Positions 1 through 9,244 of a DNA stretch of 64,000 nucleotides are shown here, in pieces. Every line of letters begins with the position of its first letter. The stretch's first letter is position 1. This DNA is from G942493375 sp942493375 (GTDB taxonomy: Bacteria; Armatimonadota; UBA5829). The translations under genes were made by a program, and so were the position numbers. The stretch is taken from contig OW818698.1 of the NCBI GenBank assembly GCA_942493375.1, forward strand, positions 6,262,001 through 6,326,000, written 5' to 3'. Under the pieces are notes generated by a model that saw only the letters and a list, made by a program, of their open reading frames with translations, did no database searches and was not told the DNA's origin.

Positions 1-306
1 GGAGGTCTGGTTTCCTGTTCAGAAGGCATTCACGTGAAATGGTTTAATCCCAACAAAGCCCCGGAGATAATAATGCACGATGGCCCTGCTGTGAACCGCC
101 GTTACGATAATGATGATACACTTCCCTGGCAGGAGGAGATTATACCTCTACCTGAGACAAGAGGATTCGTGGCATTCTATGACAACCTCTGCCTGGCAAT
201 CCGGGAAAGCGCTCCACTGGAAATAACTCCTGAGAGCGCAAGAGACACAATAGCAGTCCTGGAAACCTGCCGCAAGCAAAACCCGCATATCTGGGCAGAT
301 ATCTGA
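1..306 (+). CDS. Gfo/Idh/MocA-family oxidoreductase, C-terminal end (partial)
   Basis: The reading frame is open from the first base of the window and stops at a TGA at 304-306, so only about 101 C-terminal residues are present. The end has the pattern common in Gfo/Idh/MocA oxidoreductases: a stretch reading FYDNLCLAIRES, then the PLEITPESARDTIAVLE helix that closes the substrate domain. These enzymes are usually NAD(P)-dependent dehydrogenases of sugars or inositols. The Rossmann domain lies outside the window, so cofactor and substrate cannot be judged. The family call is recognition from the tail alone and is moderately sure. Confidence 0.6.
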   Translation, partial: GGLVSCSEGIHVKWFNPNKAPEIIMHDGPAVNRRYDNDDTLPWQEEIIPLPETRGFVAFYDNLCLAIRESAPLEITPESARDTIAVLETCRKQNPHIWADI

Positions 307-516
307 CACAACATAGGTGTAAAAGACTGAGTTTCTTTTGAACTCGGACAAGAGGTTGGGTAAATGAAGCAAAGGGTATAGTAAAGAAGAATTGGCAGGC
401 GTATTAAAAGTGCTCAGATTGTGCATTGTCTGAAAATGTAGTGGCTATTAATCATTCATACACTGCTTTATGAAGGAACTGCCTGTCAACGATTGTTGTT
501 TGGAGTTATCGGAGTT

Positions 517-1386
517 ATGGTGTATCCTGAAAATAAAATCATTGCATTTGCCAAATCAACGTTGATTTTGATCTGTGTTGTAGCTGCTATATTAGGAGCA
601 GTTCATGTTATATTTCTGTTGACAAAACTGACAAGGCAGCTTGGCCAGATGACTGTCAAACTTGATAAACTGGATACAATGACATCAGAGATCAATCGTC
701 TGAATTCACGGTTGAATATGCTTGAAGAGACAAATAACAAGCTTTACCGCATGGAGAATTATATGCGCTTTTTGCCGGTTTTAGCTGATGTTGGGAAAGT
801 AGCAGTAGCGGAATCTTCAAGTGCAAATCGGAAGCTCGATATTACAAACGAAAGATTAGCAAAAACGAACTCATTCATGCTTGATTCTACAAAAAAACTT
901 AATGCTACTAACTATAATTTGCAGTTCACTAATGGCAATTTAAGGGGAATGCGAACCAACCTCTCCCATATGGGGGACTCGATGGACTTAATGGCTGCAC
1001 AGCTTCCAGTGTTAAATGATATGAATCAACAACTCGCTCAGACCAATTTCAACCTTGGTAAGACTACTGCAAGTATCGAACAGGTCACACGTGGGGTCGA
1101 CAAGGTCAGTAGTGGGCTTGATGTAATGCAAATACAGCTAAAAGATATGGACACCAACTTCACGGTTCTTCCTGAGATGAAATTGAGTTTGGACAAGACT
1201 AATGAGATGTTAACAGCCACTACTCTAACCCTTCAGCCACTATGTCTGAGTCTGCCTGCATTAAATGCATCAGTTCAACAGATGAATCTTACAACCCAGG
1301 ATATGTCGAAAAGCTTGAAGAAACTTCCAAATCAGGGTGCGGTGGGTCTAGGAGTGCTGACAAGTGCGATACTTTTTAGAAAATAG
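517..1386 (+). CDS. Membrane-anchored coiled-coil protein of unknown function
   Basis: This 289-residue protein is not one I recognise. One hydrophobic segment at about residues 12-35 is followed by a long, almost uninterrupted heptad-like region rich in Leu, Met, Asn, Thr and Lys, consistent with an extended coiled coil, and then a short hydrophobic end (GLGVLTSAILF). A single-pass protein with its rod on one side of the membrane is the simplest topology. I chose the ATG at 517, preceded by GGAG at 502-505, over a TTG at 493 with no close ribosome site. MCP-like heptads and phage-type MlaD/MCE proteins were considered, but no signature is visible. It stands alone, ahead of a repeat-rich gap. 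Confidence 0.55.
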   Translation: MVYPENKIIAFAKSTLILICVVAAILGAVHVIFLLTKLTRQLGQMTVKLDKLDTMTSEINRLNSRLNMLEETNNKLYRMENYMRFLPVLADVGKVAVAESSSANRKLDITNERLAKTNSFMLDSTKKLNATNYNLQFTNGNLRGMRTNLSHMGDSMDLMAAQLPVLNDMNQQLAQTNFNLGKTTASIEQVTRGVDKVSSGLDVMQIQLKDMDTNFTVLPEMKLSLDKTNEMLTATTLTLQPLCLSLPALNASVQQMNLTTQDMSKSLKKLPNQGAVGLGVLTSAILFRK

Positions 1387-1396
1387 CTGCCAGGTA

Positions 1397-1441
1397 GTCC
1401 CTGCTGCCGCACAATAGCGAAGCTTAGTGCATAAAACGGAT
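1397..1441 (+). repeat. Decayed half-copy of the palindromic repeat family
   Basis: The stretch reads like the loop and right half of the family. A CTGCTGCC loop is followed by a degenerate stem, then AGCGAAGCTT, then a TGCATAAAACGG end. It matches the reverse complement of the left part of the copy at 1529-1636. It starts just after the stop codon at 1386. Confidence 0.45.
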
Positions 1442-1528
1442 TGGCTTTAAGTACATTTTAAAATGATCAGCATGTATGGAATGGTATACTATATATACTC
1501 GTGAGATACCTTACTGTTTGATTGCATA

Positions 1529-1636
1529 CTAACCCGTTTTATTCACCAAGCTTCGCTTTTGTCCGGCAGTTGGGACAAAAGCTGAGAGTGTAAATGCATA
1601 GCATTTACACCGTCAGTCATGAATAATGCGGGCTAA
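1529..1636 (-). repeat. Palindromic repeat element, expanded 108-bp copy
   Basis: The ends are inverted repeats: CTAACCCGTTTTATTCA on the left and TGAATAATGCGGGCTAA on the right. Inside is a 9-bp stem (CTTTTGTCC with GGACAAAAG in element orientation) around a CAACTGCC loop. A second, perfect 10-bp stem (GTGTAAATGC with GCATTTACAC) is absent from the 81-bp copies. The orientation is opposite to the copies at 22101, 24679 and 57095. Confidence 0.7.
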
Positions 1637-1862
1637 ACATATATGCATCAAAATGGAGGAGCATACACTATTATATTTTCCAGCACTCCTCCCGATGTAG
1701 ATACACTGGTAATCCCAAAGATTCCTGCCGAAATTTAAGAACGCCTCCCCTCATTACATACCACAACATTAGTAGGCAGACTATTTCATTGTAAGAGCTT
1801 GCTGTATGCATGTTTGCTGCGATTCTGGTTGTTTTGAAATTGCATCTATAGTCTGCTTCCTT

Positions 1863-1900
1863 CTAGCCCGTATTATTCACCAAGCAACGCTTTAGTTCCT
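1863..1900 (-). repeat. End fragment of the palindromic repeat family
   Basis: CTAGCCCGTATTATTCACCA followed by AGCAACGCTTTAG matches the left end of the copy at 1529. The matching right end is missing or displaced to about 2075-2090. Confidence 0.5.
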
Positions 1901-2413
1901 CAGGATGGCAATGTTCACATGAAACTGAACTCATACCATATACCGCATCAATCTTAGTGATGATTATTATTCTATATAAGTAGAAATGCGTGTAAACACG
2001 ATGAGATTGAAGCACATATACATTAGCTTCCGAGGAAATGCATTTATACAACCTGTTATAATGCGCGAGCTGCAGAATAAGTGCGGGCATAACAAGCGTC
2101 GTCGCACAAAACATCCTGCATCAACTGCAACAATTGAACAATCAGTAAAAACAGTGTAAGTAAAGAGGTGTATCTGCATATATACTGGTAATGATGTCAT
2201 ATGTGTGCCGCGTAATCACACAAAACATCACCATATCCATCCTAAGTAAACGATGATTTTGCAAAGTAGGTAATACTACTTATAATGCTTTTTCGTGCTA
2301 ATGCCTAAAATCAGTTATGTATAACACTCTATTTTCCGATATATAAAATAGCTATCCGCAAATAGAGAAAAATGGAACGAATAACAAAATATAAAAGACC
2401 AGAAGGTGGAAGC

Positions 2414-5400
2414 ATGCGAATAAACTCTATCAAACTACTGCCGAGAGTGCTCGGTGCATTTGTGATCGTGGCTTTGATTGCCATTACGATCGGAATGGTA
2501 GGCCTGAAGACAGTTACAGAGATCGGTGGGCAACGCCTTCCGAGTATAGTTGCATTGCAGGACATGACTCTTGCCCAGCAGAAAGTGTGGGTAGCAGAGC
2601 GTGGACTTATCAACCCGAGGATGATGGATCCCAAAGTACGTGCTGCCCAATACAAATATATTGAAGGTGCTTGGACGCTTGCTGATGATGCGGTCAAGGT
2701 ATATGAGCCATCTGCTAAATCTAAAGAAGAAGAAGCAATTTGGAAAGAGCTCAAGCCGCAGTGGGATGAATGGAGAAAGTCACATGAGGCTGTCGTCCAG
2801 TTGGCCCGGCAGAAAGATGAGTTACTTGCTTCTGGAGCAACCACACAGAGTCCGAAGATACTTGCACTTGACCTCGAGACATTTAATGCATCTATGGAGG
2901 CAAGAGGCAAGGCATTATCTTCTATTGATTGTATAAACAAGATTCTCGTAATTAACAAAAAAGTAGCTTCGGCTTCTGCATTAACTGGCCGACGCAATAT
3001 GATTACCGCAATGGCAGCCGGTATGCTCCTTGCCTTAGCTTTTGGAGTTATAATCGCCCTCAGCGTCTCCAAGCCGGTTGTAGGTATCAAAAATGTTGCT
3101 GATCAACTTGCTCTCGGAGAAGTAGACGTAAACCTGACTGTTAGCGGTAAAGATGAGATAGCGGACCTCACGCGAGCTATGGAACAGATGGTTGCTGGGA
3201 TAAAAGTTACCGTTGCAGCAGCCGGACAGATATCCAAAGGCGATATGTCTACTTATGTTGAACCCAGGTCTGACAAGGATGTATTAGCCATCGCAATGAA
3301 CGGTGTCGTAGAGTCTGTGCGTGGACTGGTGGATGAGGCCGGAATGCTGAGTAAAGCAGCAGTAGACGGACGCCTGGACACCAGAGGAGAGGCTGATAAG
3401 TTTGAGGGTGGATTCCGCGAGATCATCGTCGGAGTCAATGACACACTCGATGCTGTCATTGGACCACTCAATGTCGCTGCAGAGTACGTTGAGCGTATAT
3501 CCAATGGCGACATCCCTGCCAGAATCACCGATAGTTACAACGGTGACTTCAATGAGATAAAGAATAACCTGAATAAATGTATTGATGCCGTAAATGCAAT
3601 GACTGCTGACGCTAACATGCTGAGCGTAGCAGCAGTAGAGGGTAAACTGGATACCCGTGCAGACGCAACAAAGCATCAGGGTGACTTCAGAAAAATAATC
3701 TCCGGAGTCAATGACACTCTTGATTCAGTCATAGGACCATTAAATGTTGCTGCCGAATATATGGAGCGCATTGCCAATGGAGACATTCCTGCAAAGATCA
3801 CCGATGAATACAATGGTGACTTCAACGAGATCAAGAATAACCTGAACAAGTGTATTGATCAGATCAGTATGCTGGTTGACGAAGTTGGTGTAGTCATTGG
3901 TGCAGCCAAAGATGGCAAACTGTCTATGAGATCAGATACCGAAAGAGTTCAGGGTGTATACCGCAAACTTCTGCGTGGACTCAACGAGACCCTGGATTCA
4001 GTAGTCGGACCATTGAATGTAGCTGCAGAGCACATTGAACGCATCTCAAATGGAGATATCCCCTCACCGATCACCGATGTATACAATGGTGATTTCAACG
4101 AGATCAAGAACAGCCTGAATAAGTGCATAGGCGCAGTCAACCTGCTGGTTGCTGATGCTGGTATGCTGAGTGAAGCTGCCATAGAGGGCAAACTCGATAC
4201 CCGAGCTGATGCATCTAAGCACGGTGGTGATTTCCGTAAGGTTGTTACTGGAGTCAATGGAACCCTTGATGCAGTAATTGGACCACTCAATGTTGCTGCT
4301 GAGTATGTTGAGCGAATTTCCAATGGAGACATCCCTGGGAAAATCACCGATAGTTACAATGGTGATTTCAACGAGATCAAGAACAACCTGAACAAGTGTA
4401 TAGAATCGGTTAATGCGATGGCAGCCGATGCTGTAATGCTCAGCGAAGCCGCTGTAGAGGGAAAACTGGCCACCAGAGCTGATGCATCAAAGCACCAGGG
4501 TGATTTCCGTAAAATCATTCAGGGAGTTAACGATACACTTGATTCAGTTGTTGGTCCTTTGAATGTAGCAGCAGATTATGTTGACAGAATATCCAATGGG
4601 AATATACCTTCCAGTATAACCGACAACTATAATGGTGACTTCAACACCCTGAAGAATAACTTGAACAAATGTATTGCAGCAGTTAATGCGATGGTTGCAG
4701 ATGCTGGTATGTTGAGTATAGCTGCCGTAGAAGGTAAATTGGATACAAGAGCTGATGCAAGTAAACATCAGGGAGACTTCAAAGCGATTGTTGAAGGAGT
4801 CAATCAGACTCTGGATTCGATAGTTGGGAACCTGGAAGCAATACCGACTCCGATCCAGTTTATGGACAAGGATTACAATATCCAGTATATCAACAAGACA
4901 GGAGCAGCTCTACTCGGTAAGAGTAAAACTGAACTCACTAAATACAAGTGTGCGGATGTCTGGAATACATCAAAGTGCCGAACAAAAGACTGTCCATGTT
5001 CGAAAGCGATGGAGCTTAACAGCAGTTACGAATGTGACAATGATACAATGGTTGGCGACAAGCGATTTGACATACATTGTGCAGCTGCTCCTCTTAAGGA
5101 TAAAGCTGGTAACACAGTTGGGTCATTCGAGTTCGTAATTGATCAGTCGGATATAGTCAATGCCGGCAGAGTAATGCAGAAGATCGGCCAGTATCAGGAC
5201 TTGGAAGTGGAGAAACTCAATTCTGCGTTGGCACAATTTGCACAAAATGATTTGACAGTAAGTGTTGAAACAGGGACTGCAGATGCTGATACAGCGGAGA
5301 CTAAAGGAAAATTCGACAAGATAGCCGATGCTTTCAATGATTGTGTAACAGCGATGGGCAGTGTTATTGGCCAGGTAGCCGAGGCTGCAAACAAAGTAGC

Positions 5401-6523
5401 TGATTCTACATTAGCCCTTTCTAAAACTGCAACTGATGTTGGGAATTCCTCTCAGCAGATATCTTTGACCGTAGACCAGGTAGCTACAGGCTCCCAGGAA
5501 CAGTCAAGAACCGTGCAGAACAGTGCCGAAGCTATGGAACAGCTGATGAGAGCTATCGGTGAAGTTGCTGCTGGTGCTCAGAGTCAGGCTAAACAGGTAG
5601 ATCAGACTGTTGGACTTGTCCAGCAGATCACTGCCGCCATTGATGAAGTTGCCAAGAATAGCAGCACTGTTGCTCAGGCCAGCCGAGAAGTCAACGAAGT
5701 CGCCATCAAGGGCGGATTGCAGGTAGCCAAGTCTGGTGAAGGCATGGTCCGCATCAAAGATGCTACAGATAAAGTCGGAACAATGGTCAAGCAGCTGGGT
5801 GATAGCAGCAAACAGATAGGGGCCATCGTCGAGACTATCGATGATATCGCTGAGCAGACAAACCTGTTGGCTCTAAACGCTGCAATCGAAGCAGCCAGGG
5901 CAGGGGAGCATGGTAAAGGATTCGCAGTAGTTGCAGATGAAGTCCGCAAGCTTGCCGAAAGGTCCAGTAAGGCCACTGGTGAGATCGCAGACCTGATTGG
6001 GACTATGCAGAATATGATCAACTCAGCTGTCGATGCGATGAGCATCGGGAGTAAAGAGGTCAGTGAGGGCACAGTGCTCTCAGCTGAAGCAGGGGATGCT
6101 CTGAAGAATATCCAGGGAGCCGTTCAGGGAATCGTATCTCAGATAGACAATATGGCTGCTGCTGCTCAGCAGATGTCTGCATCGAGCACGGAAGTCGTAA
6201 GAGCCATAGAGAACGTATCTGCAGTAACCGAAGAGACTACCGCAGCTGCCGAAGAGATGGCTGCATCGAGTGCTGAGGTCTCCCGTCAGATAGAGCAGGT
6301 TGCTGCAGTCAGCGAAGAGAACGCTGCTGCTGCTGAGGAAGTCAGTGCCACAACCCAGGAGCAGACCGCTGCTGCTGAGGAAATGACCGCAGGCACAGAA
6401 GACCTGTCCAACATGGCTGAAGACCTGCAGGAACTGGTCTCTGCATTCAAGACCAACACAGTTGGGAACACCCTGCAGAGCATGACAAAACAATCAACCA
6501 ACAAACGCCGCAGAGCGGCATAA
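2414..6523 (+). CDS. Methyl-accepting chemotaxis protein with tandem HAMP-like repeats and PAS
   Basis: This is a 1369-residue chemoreceptor. It has transmembrane segments at about 12-31 and 196-219 around a four-helix-bundle-like sensor, then a HAMP domain. From residue 319 follow five full repeats of exactly 91 residues plus the start of a sixth at 774, each with a GKLDTRADA-like half and an ITDxYNGDFN half. A PAS-like domain at about 806-915 carries a Cys cluster (KCRTKDCPCSK). The signalling domain has the conserved hairpin tip at about 1140-1180 (EQTNLLALNAAIEAARAGE). No C-terminal methylation-enzyme docking pentapeptide is seen. I chose the ATG at 2414 because AGAAGGTGGA precedes it; an in-frame ATG at 2372 lacks this. 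cheW follows, but no cheA is in the window. Confidence 0.95.
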   Translation: MRINSIKLLPRVLGAFVIVALIAITIGMVGLKTVTEIGGQRLPSIVALQDMTLAQQKVWVAERGLINPRMMDPKVRAAQYKYIEGAWTLADDAVKVYEPSAKSKEEEAIWKELKPQWDEWRKSHEAVVQLARQKDELLASGATTQSPKILALDLETFNASMEARGKALSSIDCINKILVINKKVASASALTGRRNMITAMAAGMLLALAFGVIIALSVSKPVVGIKNVADQLALGEVDVNLTVSGKDEIADLTRAMEQMVAGIKVTVAAAGQISKGDMSTYVEPRSDKDVLAIAMNGVVESVRGLVDEAGMLSKAAVDGRLDTRGEADKFEGGFREIIVGVNDTLDAVIGPLNVAAEYVERISNGDIPARITDSYNGDFNEIKNNLNKCIDAVNAMTADANMLSVAAVEGKLDTRADATKHQGDFRKIISGVNDTLDSVIGPLNVAAEYMERIANGDIPAKITDEYNGDFNEIKNNLNKCIDQISMLVDEVGVVIGAAKDGKLSMRSDTERVQGVYRKLLRGLNETLDSVVGPLNVAAEHIERISNGDIPSPITDVYNGDFNEIKNSLNKCIGAVNLLVADAGMLSEAAIEGKLDTRADASKHGGDFRKVVTGVNGTLDAVIGPLNVAAEYVERISNGDIPGKITDSYNGDFNEIKNNLNKCIESVNAMAADAVMLSEAAVEGKLATRADASKHQGDFRKIIQGVNDTLDSVVGPLNVAADYVDRISNGNIPSSITDNYNGDFNTLKNNLNKCIAAVNAMVADAGMLSIAAVEGKLDTRADASKHQGDFKAIVEGVNQTLDSIVGNLEAIPTPIQFMDKDYNIQYINKTGAALLGKSKTELTKYKCADVWNTSKCRTKDCPCSKAMELNSSYECDNDTMVGDKRFDIHCAAAPLKDKAGNTVGSFEFVIDQSDIVNAGRVMQKIGQYQDLEVEKLNSALAQFAQNDLTVSVETGTADADTAETKGKFDKIADAFNDCVTAMGSVIGQVAEAANKVADSTLALSKTATDVGNSSQQISLTVDQVATGSQEQSRTVQNSAEAMEQLMRAIGEVAAGAQSQAKQVDQTVGLVQQITAAIDEVAKNSSTVAQASREVNEVAIKGGLQVAKSGEGMVRIKDATDKVGTMVKQLGDSSKQIGAIVETIDDIAEQTNLLALNAAIEAARAGEHGKGFAVVADEVRKLAERSSKATGEIADLIGTMQNMINSAVDAMSIGSKEVSEGTVLSAEAGDALKNIQGAVQGIVSQIDNMAAAAQQMSASSTEVVRAIENVSAVTEETTAAAEEMAASSAEVSRQIEQVAAVSEENAAAAEEVSATTQEQTAAAEEMTAGTEDLSNMAEDLQELVSAFKTNTVGNTLQSMTKQSTNKRRRAA

Positions 6524-6533
6524 AACAAAGAAA

Positions 6534-6568
6534 GTTCCCAGCCCACCTTTAAAGGGTGGGTTGGGAAC
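6534..6568 (+). terminator. Hairpin downstream of the chemoreceptor
   Basis: GTTCCCAGCCCACC pairs with GGTGGGTTGGGAAC around a TTTAAA loop, giving a 14-bp stem with one G-T pair. It begins ten bases after the chemoreceptor stop. No long T run follows, so termination may be weak or the hairpin may stabilise the RNA end. Confidence 0.55.
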
Positions 6569-6643
6569 ATAATTCACTTGTAGAGAAGTGGATCACTAAC
6601 ACGGAGGACCACTACTTCCCCTTGGAGAATGGTACAACCCAAT

Positions 6644-6669
6644 TCCCCCTTTGAAGGGGGGTAGGGGGA
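6644..6669. repeat. C-run/G-run inverted repeat
   Basis: A run of C with TTTGAA and a run of G forms a small hairpin followed by TAGGGGGA. A similar CCCCCAA/TTGGGGG hairpin lies at about 57049-57068. A CAACATCCAACCTCC-type motif just downstream (about 6708-6735) recurs in inverse orientation at about 25883-25912. These look like dispersed intergenic repeats. Confidence 0.4.
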
Positions 6670-6749
6670 TGTGAATCTAGGAGATGGTTGGCAATCTCGG
6701 ATGGTTATTTTCAACATCCAACCTCCAACATCCAAACACGGAGCGAGAT

Positions 6750-7250
6750 ATGAGCGAGACTAATGAAATAGGATATGAGCAATTCGAGCAACTCGTGGTA
6801 TTCCAGTTGGCGCATGAGTACTACGGCGTTGATATAGGGGCTGTAAGCACAATTATCCGGATGCAGGATTTAACTGCAGTTCCTCAGACCCCCCACTATG
6901 TTGAGGGTGTCATCAACCTTAGAGGCAGCATTATCCCGGTGATCGATCTGAGAAAGCGCTTTCACCTTGCCCAGGAACCAACAACCAAGTCCAGCCGGAT
7001 AGTTGTAGTTGAAGCCAATGGAGCCATGGTAGGCATGATCGTAGACGCGGTCGCTGAAACCCTTAGGATTTCGACTGACAATATAGAACCACCGTCCTGC
7101 GTAATAGCCTCAGTAGAGTCCGAATACCTGAGGGGAATAGCCAAACAGGGTGACAGACTGGTTATTCTGCTGGACATCAACCTGGTAATGGGAGCCCACG
7201 ACCTGGACATCCTCACCCGCCAGAAACATAATTCAGCAAAAGCTGCATAG
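6750..7250 (+). CDS. cheW: Chemotaxis adaptor protein CheW
   Basis: This 166-residue CheW-domain protein links chemoreceptors to the CheA kinase at the inner membrane. The recognisable core runs from the FQLAHEYYGVDI strand through VEGVINLRGSIIPVIDLRKRF, the classic CheW signature, to the C-terminal strand IVDAVAETLRI. The length matches single-domain CheW. I chose the ATG at 6750 because GGAG sits six bases upstream; the longer in-frame start at 6684 runs through repeat sequence. It follows the large chemoreceptor, which suggests the two work together, although the gap holds a terminator-like hairpin, so it may have its own promoter. Confidence 0.93.
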   Translation: MSETNEIGYEQFEQLVVFQLAHEYYGVDIGAVSTIIRMQDLTAVPQTPHYVEGVINLRGSIIPVIDLRKRFHLAQEPTTKSSRIVVVEANGAMVGMIVDAVAETLRISTDNIEPPSCVIASVESEYLRGIAKQGDRLVILLDINLVMGAHDLDILTRQKHNSAKAA

Positions 7251-7272
7251 AACAAGAACCAAACCAACAAAA

Positions 7273-7301
7273 GCGGGAGAATGTACCCAACACTCTCCCG
7301 C
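7273..7301 (+). terminator. Hairpin after cheW
   Basis: GCGGGAGA and TCTCCCGC form an 8-bp stem 22 bases after the cheW stop. No T run follows. Confidence 0.45.
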
Positions 7302-7376
7302 ACCTCCACTATAATCATTCTCGAATAACGCACAATACCTACGTTCATCCTGGCCATTCCAACCCAATACCACCTC

Positions 7377-7465
7377 CCGTTCGTCCTGAGCGCAGTCGAA
7401 GGGCAGCAATCCCAGCCAGCAGTAATCCTGTAAATCCCATAATCCTATTAATCTTCTTCAGACAA
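7377..7465 (+). repeat. Direct repeat, upstream copy flanking the beta-helix gene
   Basis: Two conserved blocks are separated by about 14 variable bases. The first is a 32-bp block holding CGTCCTGAGCGCAGTCGAAG. The second runs from TAATCCTGTAAATCCCATAA to TTCAGACAA. The same two blocks in the same order lie at 9245-9334, on the other side of the gene at 7483-9180. Confidence 0.75.
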
Positions 7466-7482
7466 TACCCGAAGGATTACTG

Positions 7483-9180
7483 ATGTCCAATGTAAAACAC
7501 TATCTCATGAAAACACTCGTTTTGCTTATCTATATATTCCTGTCTACTGCTGCTCAAGGTGCGGTTCCGGTGACCAAACCTGATGAGCATATACCTCTTC
7601 GTACTCTCCACGTTAGTCAGCTTCCTCTGAAAGGAATTGAACTGCAGTTCAGGTCTATTTCGGAAGCTGCAAAGGTAGTTAAGCCGGGAGACCTTGTTCT
7701 GATACACGGTGGAGTTTACCGGGAAGGGGTTGTAATAGAACGCAGCGGAGATATAAAGCAACCGATTATATTCCAGGCAGCCGATCTTGAGCATGTTGTT
7801 GTAACAGGAGCTGACCGCGTTGTGGACTGGACCCCTGTCCCCGGTAAGTCAGATGTATTCTGCACTCCCTGGACGCTGAAATTTATTGGTTGGAACCCTG
7901 ACTTCTCTCACGGCGCTCCTCCTCCGATAGGCCGGGCTGAGCAGGTGATGGTGGAAGGATATCTGATGCACCAGGTCCTCTCCCTTGATACCCTCAGTTA
8001 TGGATCATTTTATGTGGACACATCGGATAAGAAACTCTATCTCCAGATGCCAAGTCCGGGTTATGATGTTTCGAAAACCAGGATCGATATCTCCAGCCGC
8101 GAGAATATATGGGATGTGCGAGGCAGTTTCGTGCACACCCGGGGGATAACATTCAAGTATGCAGCCAATAAGGCTCAAAGCGGAATGGTGACCATCGGTG
8201 GAGACAGTAGTGTCCTCGAAGACTGTGTGTTGGAGCGGTCAAATGGGGTGGGGCTGACACTTGTCGGTAAGAATACTGTAATCAAAGACTGCGAAATCCG
8301 GGAGAATGGGCAGATGGGTCTGGGTGGTAGTGGAACCAATCTGCTGATAACCGGATGCCTGGTCACTAATAACAACACCAAGAACTATCCCCGTGGTTGG
8401 GAAGCAGGTGGCTGTAAAATAAGCATGTCCAAAAATGTTGTATTCGACAAGTGCAGGTTTATTGACAACCGCGGGGTAGGGATATGGTTCGATATAGGCA
8501 ATGAGGCCTGTGTCGTCCGCAACTGCCTGATCGCCGACAATGAGTTCTCCGGTATCTTCTACGAAATATCCTACGGTCTGCACGCACACGATAACGTCAT
8601 TATACGCAATGGATTTGAGGATGCGTATGGCAGTTGGGGATCTGTTGCCGGGATATCTCTCTCCAGTTCACCGGACTGCGTTATAGAGCGAAATATTCTG
8701 GCAGGCAATGCCGAAGGTTTCAGCTACCGTGAACAGCACCGGACCACCCCGCGCATAGGCAGATCCGGACCGGAGGAAAAAGTCTGGGTCAACAATGAGA
8801 TCGTGCGTAACAACATTATCGCTTACAACGGTGTGCAGACATGGGGATGGTTCGATTCAGCCGATGGCAGGCAGTGGCCGCGTGCATGGGGCAAGAGTAA
8901 AGAGATGTCACTTGAGGATCTCCACCTGAACATGCGTGACAATGTCTTCAGCATATCAGCAGGCCAGGAACTCTTCAACTGGTCCCCAAAATGGGCAGAC
9001 GCCAAACACTACACAGATCTATCCTCAGTAAGAAAAGACTTGAACCTGGAGCAGGGGAGCGTCCTTGAACAAGTGAATTTCAAAGACCCATTCAAAATGG
9101 ATTTCCGCCTGACCAAACCAACCCCCAATCAACTAAAATCCTACCCCAGAGGAACCATACCAGGAGTAAAAACCAACTAG
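7483..9180 (+). CDS. Secreted right-handed parallel beta-helix protein
   Basis: This 565-residue protein starts with a signal peptide (hydrophobic core LVLLIYIFLS, likely cleavage after AQGA near residue 27). From about residue 215 it carries serial beta-helix coils of the pectate-lyase/NosD type, with recurring patterns such as VIKDCEIRENG, ITGCLVTNNNT, VFDKCRFIDNRG and VVRNCLIADNEFSG. Such folds occur in polysaccharide lyases and epimerases, but no catalytic set can be named here, so substrate is unknown. AAGGA six bases upstream supports the ATG at 7483. The gene is bracketed by a pair of 90-bp direct repeats, unlike its neighbours. Confidence 0.8.
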   Translation: MSNVKHYLMKTLVLLIYIFLSTAAQGAVPVTKPDEHIPLRTLHVSQLPLKGIELQFRSISEAAKVVKPGDLVLIHGGVYREGVVIERSGDIKQPIIFQAADLEHVVVTGADRVVDWTPVPGKSDVFCTPWTLKFIGWNPDFSHGAPPPIGRAEQVMVEGYLMHQVLSLDTLSYGSFYVDTSDKKLYLQMPSPGYDVSKTRIDISSRENIWDVRGSFVHTRGITFKYAANKAQSGMVTIGGDSSVLEDCVLERSNGVGLTLVGKNTVIKDCEIRENGQMGLGGSGTNLLITGCLVTNNNTKNYPRGWEAGGCKISMSKNVVFDKCRFIDNRGVGIWFDIGNEACVVRNCLIADNEFSGIFYEISYGLHAHDNVIIRNGFEDAYGSWGSVAGISLSSSPDCVIERNILAGNAEGFSYREQHRTTPRIGRSGPEEKVWVNNEIVRNNIIAYNGVQTWGWFDSADGRQWPRAWGKSKEMSLEDLHLNMRDNVFSISAGQELFNWSPKWADAKHYTDLSSVRKDLNLEQGSVLEQVNFKDPFKMDFRLTKPTPNQLKSYPRGTIPGVKTN

Positions 9181-9244
9181 CAATGGACAATTGATAATGC
9201 GGAAAAGGAATGGGTTGATTTATCTTATTTATCCCCACTGCATT

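Larger units (their letters stand above)
1387..2413. other. Gene-free kilobase with decayed palindromic repeats
   Basis: No convincing gene is visible in this stretch. Short open frames on both strands lack ribosome sites and known motifs. It holds several copies or pieces of the palindromic repeat family described elsewhere (near 1397, 1529 and 1863). A further end-like sequence near 2075-2088 (GAATAAGTGCGGGC) may be the far end of an interrupted copy. The rest is AT-rich with no recognisable structure. Confidence 0.6.

Noticed and set aside
2329..3090. 253-codon open frame on the minus strand
   Set aside because: It lies wholly opposite the chemoreceptor gene, has no ribosome site and encodes low-complexity Ala/Ser-rich sequence.
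3368..4830. Possible CRISPR-like or non-coding tandem repeat
   Set aside because: The 273-base period is in frame throughout and encodes repeated protein modules, so it is a coding repeat.
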